Origin: JBPEXY01 sp052031065
Lineage (GTDB): Bacteria > Pseudomonadota > Gammaproteobacteria > Immundisolibacterales > Immundisolibacteraceae
Reading direction: 5' to 3'
NCBI GenBank assembly: GCA_052031065.1
Contig: JBPEXY010000295.1
Coordinates: forward strand, 1 to 5,998
Length of the DNA stretch: 5,998 bases
The notes below the pieces were generated by a model. That model was given only the letters and a program-made list of their open reading frames with translations, was not told the DNA's origin and searched no databases. This document shows positions 1 to 5,952 of the stretch, in pieces; positions within the stretch are counted from its first letter, which is position 1; each line of letters begins with the position of its first letter. Made by a program: the position numbers and the translations under genes.

Positions 1-966
1 CAGTACCTGTTTGCGAGTGGCCCCCAGCGCCATCAGTAGCCCCACTTCGGCGGTACGCTGCGAGACCGATACCAGCATCACATTCATAATCAGTATGCCG
101 GCTACAATCAGACTGATCGCAGCAATGCCGGCCAGCGCCAGTGTCAGTGCCGATAGCACCCGGTCAAAGGTCTTTAGCAGTGAATCCTGGCTGAGCACGG
201 TAATGTCATCATCGCCATCATGTCGCTGGATGATGATGTCGCGCAGGTTGCGATCCAGTACCTTGAAATCGGTACCGGGGCTGCGGCTGATGAGCACGCG
301 AAAAATCGACTGGGTATCGAACAGCTGTTGCGCGGTGGCTACAGGCACCAGAATAATTTCGTTCCAGTCGAGATCGAAAGAGTTGCCCTGCTCTTCGAGT
401 ACGCCGACGACCCGAAAGCGGCGATCCTCGACCCTGATCCAGGCGCCAACCGCCGGGTTGTCGCCGAAAATTTCCTCTTTCAGGGTATGTCCCAGTACGG
501 CACTGATGGCTGCTCTGCGCGGATCGATGTCGGGTAGAAACTGCCCCTCTGCCACCCTGATGTTGCGGATCTTCTGTATCTGCGCCACGGTTCCAAGAAT
601 CGGGGTGTCTCGGCTCATATTTGCGTAGGAGACCGGACCGGAACCGATAACGACGGGTGCCAGTTCTGCCACACCGGCCGCGCGCTTCAGGGCCAGTGCA
701 TCATCCAGGGTCAGGTCACGGGGCGTGCTGCCGAGCATTGGCGGCGGGCCACCGGTGGTTTCATTGCGGCCCGGCAGCACAATGACCAGATTGCTACCCA
801 TGGAGCTGAACTGGTTAATCACAAACTGCCGCGCACCATTACCGAGGGAGGTCAGCAGCACCACCGCCGCAACGCCCGTAGCGGTGGCTGTGAGGATCAG
901 TGCCAGTCGCACGCGGTTGGCAGTGATCGCTTTAAGCGCCAGAACTGCCTGGTCAAGCCAGTACAT
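1..966 (-). CDS. MacB-type ABC transporter permease, C-terminus cut off by window edge
   Basis: Inner-membrane permease of the MacB/FtsX-like family, which couples ATP hydrolysis to movement of a periplasmic domain rather than forming a classical substrate channel. I translated 322 residues by hand; the frame is open to base 1. Residues about 19-41 form TM1 (VRLALILTATATGVAAVVLL). About 45-270 is a MacB-like periplasmic core, including GHTLKEEIFGDNPAVG and FRVVGVLEEQGNSFD. About 274-299 is TM2, followed by the FtsX-domain hallmark QRTAEVGLLMALGATRKQVL. Family members of this type have about 400 residues, so roughly 80 residues with the last two membrane segments are missing only because the window ends. 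The ATG at 966 is the only possible start: an in-frame TGA lies five codons upstream with no start codon between. The ribosome binding site is weak. The gene sits 40 bp after the ATPase gene, which suggests translation as part of the same operon. The substrate cannot be told; macrolides, peptides or lipoproteins are family options. Confidence 0.93.
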   Translation of the reverse strand, partial: MYWLDQAVLALKAITANRVRLALILTATATGVAAVVLLTSLGNGARQFVINQFSSMGSNLVIVLPGRNETTGGPPPMLGSTPRDLTLDDALALKRAAGVAELAPVVIGSGPVSYANMSRDTPILGTVAQIQKIRNIRVAEGQFLPDIDPRRAAISAVLGHTLKEEIFGDNPAVGAWIRVEDRRFRVVGVLEEQGNSFDLDWNEIILVPVATAQQLFDTQSIFRVLISRSPGTDFKVLDRNLRDIIIQRHDGDDDITVLSQDSLLKTFDRVLSALTLALAGIAAISLIVAGILIMNVMLVSVSQRTAEVGLLMALGATRKQVL

Positions 967-1006
967 GAAGCGCCGTACAGATCATGGTGAAAATGGACAT
1001 GGTGGT

Positions 1007-1726
1007 TCAGGTGTCGCTGTTCTCGACTGAAGAAGGTCGGCCAGGTTCCAGGGAATCGGTATCGCCGCTGGCAATATGTCCATCAACCAGCCTGATCTGG
1101 CGTTTAGCCCGTTTCCCCATCTGCTCGTCGTGGGTGACCACCACCAGGGTAATGCCCTCGCTATTGAGTTCTTCCAGCTGTCTGACCACCTCCTGACCGG
1201 AGCGCTGGTCGAGGTTGCCGGTCGGTTCGTCGGCAAGAATCAGCGACGGGTGCATCACCATGGCACGGGCTATCGCAACCCGTTGACGCTGACCGCCGGA
1301 AAGTTCGTTCGGTTTATGATCGGCCCGATCAGTGAGCCCAAACCGCTCCAGCAGAACCCCAACCCGTTGACGGCGTTCGTTAACCTCCACACCGGCGAGA
1401 GTCAGCGGCATCATCACATTTTCGGCGGCGGTAAGTCGTGGAATCAGATGGAACGACTGAAACACAAAGCCGATGCGCTGCCCGCGCAGGGCGGCAAGCT
1501 GGGTGTCATCCATATCTGTTGTGTCGTCGTGCTCGAAGCGGTAGCGCCCGCTGGTTGGTGTATCGAGCAGGCCGATGATATTGAGCAGAGTAGATTTACC
1601 CGACCCTGACGGGCCCATCAAACTGATGTATTCACCTTTTTCGATGCGCAGATCAACCCGGTCCAGCGCGTGTACGGTCTGGTCGCCCATAGTGAAGTGG
1701 CGACTGATCTGCTCAAGTTCGATCAC
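1007..1726 (-). CDS. MacB/LolD-type ABC transporter ATP-binding protein
   Basis: Cytoplasmic ATPase of 239 residues that powers the adjoining permease. All nucleotide-binding motifs are intact: Walker A GPSGSGKS at 38-45, Q-loop Q90 in FVFQSFHLIPRLTAAENV, signature LSGGQ at 142-146, Walker B LILADE at 162-167 with catalytic E167, D-loop NLD at 171-173 and switch histidine H199 in VVVTHD. The spacing and the sequences around the Q-loop and after Walker B (DEPTGNLD) are typical of the MacB/LolD/FtsE group. About 20 C-terminal residues (SGDTDSLEPGRPSSVENSDT) form a polar tail beyond the normal fold. Translation starts at GTG; the four bases GTGA are shared with the stop codon of the adaptor gene, so translational coupling is likely. 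GGAAG at 1738-1734, seven bases before the GTG, can serve as its ribosome binding site. This is a separate ATPase, unlike E. coli MacB, where ATPase and permease are fused. Confidence 0.96.
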   Translation of the reverse strand: MIELEQISRHFTMGDQTVHALDRVDLRIEKGEYISLMGPSGSGKSTLLNIIGLLDTPTSGRYRFEHDDTTDMDDTQLAALRGQRIGFVFQSFHLIPRLTAAENVMMPLTLAGVEVNERRQRVGVLLERFGLTDRADHKPNELSGGQRQRVAIARAMVMHPSLILADEPTGNLDQRSGQEVVRQLEELNSEGITLVVVTHDEQMGKRAKRQIRLVDGHIASGDTDSLEPGRPSSVENSDT

Positions 1727-2880
1727 CGCTCATCTTCCAGTGTCGACTGATCTGCAACCCTGACCCCCGGTTGCAGTTCCTTGATCGCCGGGTTACTGAC
1801 AATCCGGTCGCCGGCCGCCAATCCCGCGGTAATCTCTATCTGGCTCCAGCTGCGTAGACCGGTGGTGACGCCGCGTTTTTCAAGCGTCTCATCGGCGCTG
1901 ATCAGGTACACGCTGTTTTCCTCCAGCAGCGCGCCTGCCGGTATATAAAGAGCGTTGTCGCGTCGGTCGAGGACCACCTCAATATCTGCACTGTAGCCGA
2001 TCAGCAGTTTCTGAACCTGTTCCGGGTCGAGAAATTCTGCCTCTACTTCCACCGTTCGCGCCTGTTTTTCCAGGTCGAGAACGTAGGGAGCGATGCGCTG
2101 TACCCGGCCGGCAAAACGCTGACCACGAAACGCGTCCAGCGTGATGATCACCTCCTGATCAAGACTCACTAAGGGCCCATCCACTTCATCGATCGGCGCG
2201 CTGACAAACAGGCAGCTATCGTTGATCAGGTCCACCGCCGGCAGGGTGGCGATACCCGTCGGGGAGGGGGTCATGAATTCCCCCAGCTCGGCATTGACTT
2301 CAGCGACCACCCCCGGAAACGGAGCTTTGAGAATCGTCCGGTCGAGGGCGGCATCAATCACTGCTATCTGCGCTTCGGCGGCCGCGGCGCTGAGGCGGTC
2401 AGCCTCACAGGCGATTTCCGAGGCATCCGCTTCGCTAAGACGTCGGTCAAGCTCCTCATCGGCAATAAAATTGCGCTTTTTCAGGTCCTGCCCGCGCCTG
2501 GCATCGCGGCGTGCGGTGTCTGCCCGCACGCAGGTGGCCTTGGCGCGCTGCTTGGCGCTGGCAGCCTGTTCGCGGGCCAGTTGTAGCTGTGCATCCAGGT
2601 CTTCGTGCCAGAGCTCCATGAGCACATCGCCCTGCTCGACACGGCTGCCTTCAGAGACGTTGAGCCGGGTTACCTGGCCACTGGCGTTGGGGGAGAGCCG
2701 CGCGCGATCACACGCTTTGACAGTGCCGGCGCGGGTGTTGGCAACCGTCGAAAGTACCTCACCGCGGCTAACCGTATATACTTCAACAGCAATTGCTTCT
2801 CGGTTCGACCAACGCCAAATTGCGCCAGCAACAATGACAAGCAGCACAATGGTCGCAATCCACTTTGATCCGAGACGCAT
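1723..2880 (-). CDS. MacA/HlyD-type periplasmic adaptor (membrane fusion protein)
   Basis: Adaptor of 385 residues that should link the inner-membrane permease to an outer-membrane channel across the periplasm. Residues 7-22 form one N-terminal membrane anchor. The first lipoyl half is at about 62-92 (LSPNASGQVTRLNVSEGSRV), an alpha-helical hairpin runs about 93-180 with its tip near K134-A140, and the second lipoyl half follows at about 183-202 (LKAPFPGVVAEVNAELGEF). A beta-barrel at about 222-305 and a membrane-proximal domain to the C-terminus complete the fold. Four cysteines (57, 117, 158, 223) fall in positions that would allow two disulfides in the oxidising periplasm. The ATG at 2880 is chosen because AGGAG lies five bases upstream and because the open frame above it contains no start codon before a stop. 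It is the first gene of the export operon. Family membership is firm; the cargo and the outer-membrane partner are unknown. Confidence 0.95.
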   Translation of the reverse strand: MRLGSKWIATIVLLVIVAGAIWRWSNREAIAVEVYTVSRGEVLSTVANTRAGTVKACDRARLSPNASGQVTRLNVSEGSRVEQGDVLMELWHEDLDAQLQLAREQAASAKQRAKATCVRADTARRDARRGQDLKKRNFIADEELDRRLSEADASEIACEADRLSAAAAEAQIAVIDAALDRTILKAPFPGVVAEVNAELGEFMTPSPTGIATLPAVDLINDSCLFVSAPIDEVDGPLVSLDQEVIITLDAFRGQRFAGRVQRIAPYVLDLEKQARTVEVEAEFLDPEQVQKLLIGYSADIEVVLDRRDNALYIPAGALLEENSVYLISADETLEKRGVTTGLRSWSQIEITAGLAAGDRIVSNPAIKELQPGVRVADQSTLEDER

Positions 2881-2885
2881 GACAG

Positions 2886-2890
2886 CTCCT
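2886..2890 (-). promoter_or_regulatory. Shine-Dalgarno sequence of the adaptor gene
   Basis: AGGAG on the minus strand, five bases before the ATG at 2880. It is a strong match to the 16S rRNA anti-SD and decides the start. Its first three bases (AGG) are the end of the nearest copy of the 15-bp tandem repeat, so the repeat array and the translation signal are physically joined. Confidence 0.75.
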
Positions 2891-2929
2891 GAGTTTTGGT
2901 GCCCCGAGTTCTGGTTTCCTGAGTTTTGG
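2888..2929. repeat. 15-bp tandem repeat, three copies, in the adaptor gene leader
   Basis: Three copies of a 12-bp core begin at 2888, 2903 and 2918, exactly 15 bp apart. Copies 1 and 3 read CCTGAGTTTTGG on the plus strand; copy 2 reads CCCGAGTTCTGG, with two changes. Three variable bases separate the cores. On the minus strand each core is CCAAAACTCAGG or CCAGAACTCGGG, and the copy nearest the gene supplies part of its ribosome binding site. The array is in frame with the adaptor gene (it would read QNSG-N/H) but has no start codon before the next upstream stop, so it is most likely untranslated leader or promoter DNA. Confidence 0.85.
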
Positions 2930-3045
2930 CCGGGGTGATCTGTTTGTTGATTACGGTATTAAAAAATGGTTCTGGCGAATATTACCGAATCGCAGTGTAC
3001 CGGGTTTTTAACCAGGCACAGGGATAGCAACCGGTTAAGTGCCGG

Positions 3046-3082
3046 TTAGCCGGAGGCGGTTCAACCAGCTCAGTTCGGCTAA
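3046..3082. other. Imperfect hairpin in the rhlB upstream region
   Basis: TTAGCCGGA at 3046-3054 pairs with TTCGGCTAA at 3074-3082: nine pairs including one G-U. The 19-base loop contains the smaller palindrome GGTT-C-AACC at 3058-3066. No U-run follows on either strand, so it is not a standard intrinsic terminator. It could be an operator or a leader RNA structure; its role is unknown. Confidence 0.45.
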
Positions 3083-3159
3083 ATCACCATAGACCTTAAA
3101 CCTTAAACGTGGCGGGTCTAATGCAGAGTAAGTTGATGATTAATAAAAAGCGGCAAAAA

Positions 3160-3188
3160 TTGACAACGACACGAGACTGTTCTTTCGT
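3160..3188 (+). promoter_or_regulatory. rhlB: Possible rhlB promoter (perfect -35, poor -10)
   Basis: TTGACA at 3160-3165 is a perfect sigma-70 -35 hexamer. With a 17-base spacer the -10 would be TTTCGT at 3183-3188, which matches TATAAT at only three positions. The location, about 25 bases before the rhlB ATG, is plausible but would give a very short leader. The weak -10 means an activator, another sigma factor or a different upstream promoter is possible. Confidence 0.3.
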
Positions 3189-3212
3189 CAGAGAAATCTA
3201 CGGTACTGCGCG

Positions 3213-4484
3213 ATGAGCGCGGAACATTTAAGCGATACCACTTTTAGCGATCTCGACCTGCATCCCTGGCTACAGGAGAACCTGCGCGATATCGGCTTTA
3301 CCCACTGCACCCCAATTCAGTCTGAAGCACTTCCGGTACTACTGGCCGGGCGTGATGTTGCCGGACAGGCACAAACCGGCACCGGCAAAACGGCCACTTT
3401 CCTGCTCGCCATTCTCAATATTCTGCTCACCCGCGATCCCAAGGAGGGGCGTGCCCAGCGCCACCCGCGTGCTTTTATCATGGCGCCGACCCGTGAACTG
3501 GTGATTCAGATTCACAAGGATGCCGAGGCGTTGATTGGCGATCTTGATATCTCCCTGGGTCTCGCCTATGGCGGCGTTGATTACGAAAAGCAGCGCCAGG
3601 TAATCGAAGAGGGCGTGGATCTACTGGTCGGCACGCCGGGCCGGCTCATCGATTATTACAAGCAGCGGGTCTACAGCCTGAGTAAGCTCGATGCAGTAGT
3701 GCTGGATGAGGCAGACCGTATGTTTGATCTTGGCTTCATCAAGGATGTGCGCTGGCTGCTGCGCAAAACCCCGCCACCGGAACAGCGGCTGAATATGCTC
3801 TTTTCCGCAACCCTTTCTTCGCGGGTATCGGAGCTTGCCTACGAACACATGAACAGTCCCCAGCCGATCAAGGTCGAGGCAGAAAAAATCACTGCCGATC
3901 GCGTTGAGGAGGTGATGTATCACGTCGCCAACCAGGAGAAGATTCCGCTGCTGCTCGGGCTGTTAAAACTGCATGATTTTCATCGCACGATGATCTTCGC
4001 CAACATGAAAGGCACCTGTGAGAACGTCTGGGGCTATGTTGCTGGTGCCGGTTATCGGGTTGGGTTGATGACTGGCGATGTCCCGCAGAAAAAGCGCCAG
4101 CGGCTACTCGGCGAGTTTCAGCGCGGTGAACTAGATATTCTCGTGGCGACCGACGTTGCTGCCCGAGGGCTGCATATCGATGGCGTCAGCCATGTGATCA
4201 ATTTCGACCTGCCCGAAGACGCCGAGGACTACGTGCACCGAATTGGGCGTACGGCACGCGCCGGTGCTAAAGGCGATGCAATCAGTTTCGGCTGTGAGAC
4301 CTACGTCTACTCGATTCCAGAGATCGAGGATTACATCGGCCACAAAATTCCCACCGCCGCGGTAGAGAGTGAATGGCTGGTGGAGCCCGGCGAAAAACTA
4401 AGGCTGGAAAAGGGGCCGCCGCGATCTTCGGACGGTAAAAAACGCGGCGGGGGCCGCCGCCGCTCGGGCAGGAATCGCAGCTGA
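3213..4484 (+). CDS. rhlB: ATP-dependent RNA helicase RhlB (DEAD-box)
   Basis: DEAD-box RNA helicase of 423 residues, almost the length of E. coli RhlB (421). In E. coli, RhlB unwinds structured RNA for RNase E in the degradosome. Motifs in order: Q-motif with F11 and Q36 (FTHCTPIQ), motif I AQTGTGKT at 53-60, Ia PTREL at 92-96, GG at 120-121, TPGR at 141-144, motif II DEAD at 165-168, motif III SAT at 198-200, motif IV IFANMK at 261-266, motif V ATDVAARG at 312-319 and motif VI HRIGRTARAG at 342-351. RhlB-specific stretches include the N-terminus (MSAEHLSDTTFSDL), GLAYGG, DLGFIKDVRWLLR and IEDYIGHKIP. The last 15 residues are a Gly/Arg/Lys-rich basic tail, as expected for RNA binding. The ATG at 3213 aligns with the E. 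coli N-terminus but has no clear Shine-Dalgarno sequence, so translation may be modest or controlled. It is transcribed divergently from the export operon. Confidence 0.96.
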   Translation: MSAEHLSDTTFSDLDLHPWLQENLRDIGFTHCTPIQSEALPVLLAGRDVAGQAQTGTGKTATFLLAILNILLTRDPKEGRAQRHPRAFIMAPTRELVIQIHKDAEALIGDLDISLGLAYGGVDYEKQRQVIEEGVDLLVGTPGRLIDYYKQRVYSLSKLDAVVLDEADRMFDLGFIKDVRWLLRKTPPPEQRLNMLFSATLSSRVSELAYEHMNSPQPIKVEAEKITADRVEEVMYHVANQEKIPLLLGLLKLHDFHRTMIFANMKGTCENVWGYVAGAGYRVGLMTGDVPQKKRQRLLGEFQRGELDILVATDVAARGLHIDGVSHVINFDLPEDAEDYVHRIGRTARAGAKGDAISFGCETYVYSIPEIEDYIGHKIPTAAVESEWLVEPGEKLRLEKGPPRSSDGKKRGGGRRRSGRNRS

Positions 4485-4533
4485 CTCTTCCCTATCCAGA
4501 AATCGATTCAACTTCAGCAGAGGTAGATCAACC

Positions 4534-4848
4534 ATGTTTATCGCCATGAACCGCTTCCGCATCAAACTGGGTCGCGAAGAGGACTTTGAAGCCATCTGGC
4601 GTAGCCGCGACAGCTACCTGAGCGAAGTGCCCGGCTATCAGGAGTTCCACCTGGTCAAAGGCCCGCAGCACGATGACCATACCCTTTACGCCACCCACGT
4701 GATCTGGGATAACCGCGAGGCCTTCGAGGCCTGGACCCATTCCGATGCCTTCAAAAAGGCCCACGCCGGTGCCGGCAGCAGTCGGGATCTCTACCTTGGG
4801 CCGCCCAATTTCGAAGGGTTTGATGTGGTGCTGGCGCAAAGCGCCTGA
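4534..4848 (+). CDS. ABM-domain protein with IsdG-like haem monooxygenase triad
   Basis: Small cytoplasmic protein of 104 residues with the antibiotic-biosynthesis-monooxygenase (ABM) ferredoxin-like fold. The N-terminus (MFIAMNRFRIKLGREEDFEAIW), the PGYQEFHL strand and the AFEAWTHSDAFKKAH helix are typical. N6, W67 and H77 match in identity and nearly in number the catalytic Asn, Trp and His of Staphylococcus aureus IsdG (N7, W67, H77), which opens haem to release iron. This supports haem degradation, although many ABM proteins of unknown role exist and substrate cannot be read from sequence. An AGAGG lies about ten bases before the ATG. The gene starts 49 bp after rhlB with no terminator between, so co-transcription is likely. 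No haem uptake or iron genes are in the window. The family is firm, the enzymatic role probable. Confidence 0.87.
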   Translation: MFIAMNRFRIKLGREEDFEAIWRSRDSYLSEVPGYQEFHLVKGPQHDDHTLYATHVIWDNREAFEAWTHSDAFKKAHAGAGSSRDLYLGPPNFEGFDVVLAQSA

Positions 4849-4864
4849 GAAAAACGTTGCTGAA

Positions 4865-4891
4865 TTCCCCAGCCGCTGCACGATTGGGGAG
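4865..4891. other. Hairpin after the ABM gene
   Basis: TCCCCA at 4866-4871 pairs perfectly with TGGGGA at 4885-4890, extended by a T-G wobble (4865/4891), around a 13-base loop. No T-run follows, so it would be at best a weak terminator or mRNA 3' stabiliser. Confidence 0.35.
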
Positions 4892-4904
4892 AAATCGACA
4901 ATAT

Positions 4905-4936
4905 CCTGAAGTCAGCTCGGCCGGTCTGGCTTCAGG
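4905..4936. terminator. Possible bidirectional terminator hairpin between convergent genes
   Basis: CCTGAAGTCAG at 4905-4915 pairs with CTGGCTTCAGG at 4926-4936: eleven pairs with a single T-G wobble, around a 10-base GC-rich loop. It lies between the convergent ABM and cysZ genes and includes the cysZ stop codon. On the plus strand a modest GTTTAGGTAATT follows and on the minus strand ATATTGTCGATTT, so neither side has a proper U-tract. The placement favours a terminator role; efficiency is doubtful. Confidence 0.5.
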
Positions 4937-5672
4937 GTTTAGGTAATTGCCTGTAGCGCTCCACCCAGGCGGTGGTAGCACCGGCAACAGCTGCCGGCAT
5001 CACCAGCAGGTTCAGCAGCGGGATCGTGCTTGCAACCATCACCACAATACCGAATCCGGCAGTGGTCAGCCGCTGGCCGGCTGCCCTGATGCGTACCTCC
5101 TTGAACATGATCTTGTGGTTGGCCATCGGGTAATCAAGGTATTCCAGTGCCAGCATCCAGCTGGTAAACGCCAACCACAGCGGCGTGCCGATAATCGAGG
5201 TGATGGGAAATAGCAGCAAAAGGCCAATCGGCACCGCATAGCGCACGAAATAACCAAGCTTGCGGACCTCATTAACCATCGTTGGGATAAATTCCCGCAA
5301 CAGCTGCTTCCACGGAGTTGGCGGCAGCTCTTCACCCCCCAATAGCATCTCCACCCGTTCTGCAAGCAGGCCGTTAAACGGCGCGGCGATAATATTTGCC
5401 AGGGTTACAAAGGTGTAGCTCACCAGCAGCAACAGGGCGATGATCACCAGCGGCCAGATAAACCACTCCAGCCAGTTCAACCAGCCGGGCAGCCATGCCT
5501 GCAGCCGCTCCATCTGCGCGCTGAACAGCGACACAACCCAGCTGATCAGTGCAACAAACAGCAGCAGGTTGACCGCAATCGGCGCAATCACAAACCTGCG
5601 TAACTTTGGTTCAGTAATCAGCTTCGCGCCACGAAACAGGTAGCTAACACCGTGAAAGAGATTTCCGTTCAT
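4932..5672 (-). CDS. cysZ: Sulfate transporter CysZ (EI24/CysZ family)
   Basis: Integral inner-membrane protein of 246 residues; E. coli CysZ has about 253. CysZ proteins carry sulfate into the cytoplasm for cysteine synthesis. Membrane segments are seen at about 27-50 (FVIAPIAVNLLLFVALISWV), 71-95, 143-176 (two re-entrant or hairpin helices, IGLLLLFPITSIIG) and 207-238. Family hallmarks are RRFVIAP at 25-31, IAAPFNGLLAE at 95-105, SWMLALEYLDYPMANHK at 171-187 followed by FKEVR, and the end IPLLNLLVMPAAVAGATTAWVERYR. The ATG at 5672 gives an N-terminus (GVSYLFRGAKLITEPKLRRF) that lines up with E. coli [20 protein letters not shown]. Its Shine-Dalgarno sequence is weak. It converges on the ABM gene; no other sulfur-assimilation gene is in view, so regulation by CysB or another factor cannot be judged. 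Confidence 0.94.
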   Translation of the reverse strand: MNGNLFHGVSYLFRGAKLITEPKLRRFVIAPIAVNLLLFVALISWVVSLFSAQMERLQAWLPGWLNWLEWFIWPLVIIALLLLVSYTFVTLANIIAAPFNGLLAERVEMLLGGEELPPTPWKQLLREFIPTMVNEVRKLGYFVRYAVPIGLLLLFPITSIIGTPLWLAFTSWMLALEYLDYPMANHKIMFKEVRIRAAGQRLTTAGFGIVVMVASTIPLLNLLVMPAAVAGATTAWVERYRQLPKP

Positions 5673-5747
5673 AAGTCGCCAGGGAGTAGGTAAAAGGGAA
5701 ACCGGACACTATTTGCCCGAGGGTTAAATTAGGCCCGAACAGTGGGT

Positions 5748-5759
5748 GGTTGATCAACC
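5748..5759. promoter_or_regulatory. 12-bp perfect palindrome upstream of cysZ
   Basis: GGTTGATCAACC is a perfect inverted repeat with no spacer, 76 bp before the cysZ start codon. That position would suit a dimeric regulator at the cysZ promoter, but no specific factor is recognised and the site occurs only once in the window. Confidence 0.35.
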
Positions 5760-5848
5760 TGACCCTGCAGCGAAGAACAGATGACTAAGACCATCAAGTA
5801 ACGTGAGCCCGGTGTCAGACCTCTCGGTCAACGTTATCAGGATAGGTA

Positions 5849-5886
5849 TTTTCCCACCGACTCCCTCGGGGTGAGATGTTAGAAAA
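5849..5886. repeat. Imperfect hairpin, possibly REP-like
   Basis: TTTTC at 5849-5853 pairs with GAAAA at 5882-5886. Inside, CACCGA (5855-5860) can pair with TCGG-GGTG (5866-5873) around CTCCC, leaving a two-base bulge. A GC-rich stem-loop of this size near a repeat cluster resembles a REP element, but only one copy is seen. Confidence 0.3.
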
Positions 5887-5952
5887 CTTCAGCATATTCA
5901 ATTCTTAAAGTATGACCCATGAGGTGAACAATACATCAAAACTGCTGGATTG

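Larger units (their letters stand above)
2930..3212. other. Divergent intergenic region between the export operon and rhlB
   Basis: No credible gene lies here. The region must hold the promoters for the leftward export operon and the rightward rhlB gene. Visible elements are an AACCGGTT palindrome at 3029-3036, a direct repeat CCGGTTA at 3031 and 3042 (11 bp apart), an imperfect hairpin at 3046-3082, a 7-bp tandem duplication ACCTTAA at 3093-3106, an AT-rich patch at 3133-3161 and a TTGACA at 3160. I could not settle on a convincing sigma-70 promoter for the leftward operon. Confidence 0.7.

Noticed and set aside
342..351. Motif VI of RhlB reading HRIGRTARAG instead of HRIGRTGRAG (residue numbers of the protein)
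   Set aside because: Ala at this place is common in DEAD-box helicases and leaves the catalytic arginines intact, so it is not a defect.
11..628. Long plus-strand open frame of 205 codons at the left edge
   Set aside because: It lies antisense to the MacB-type permease, whose translation has clear family motifs. The serine/arginine-rich product is the usual look of a shadow frame.
1076..1609. Plus-strand open frame of 177 codons
   Set aside because: It is antisense to the ABC ATPase gene, which has all its motifs; the product shows no domain.
1758..1771. Extra copy of the CTGACCCCC motif inside the adaptor gene
   Set aside because: The similarity is short and lies in well-conserved coding sequence, so it is probably chance.
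2222..2938. Plus-strand open frame of 238 codons ending in repeated PEFW
   Set aside because: It is antisense to the adaptor gene and is Ser/Ala/Arg-rich. The PEFW repeats are only the 15-bp tandem repeat read on the other strand.
2966..3049. 27-codon plus-strand open frame in the divergent intergenic region
   Set aside because: There is no ribosome binding site, the composition is unremarkable, and it runs into the hairpin. Nothing supports translation.
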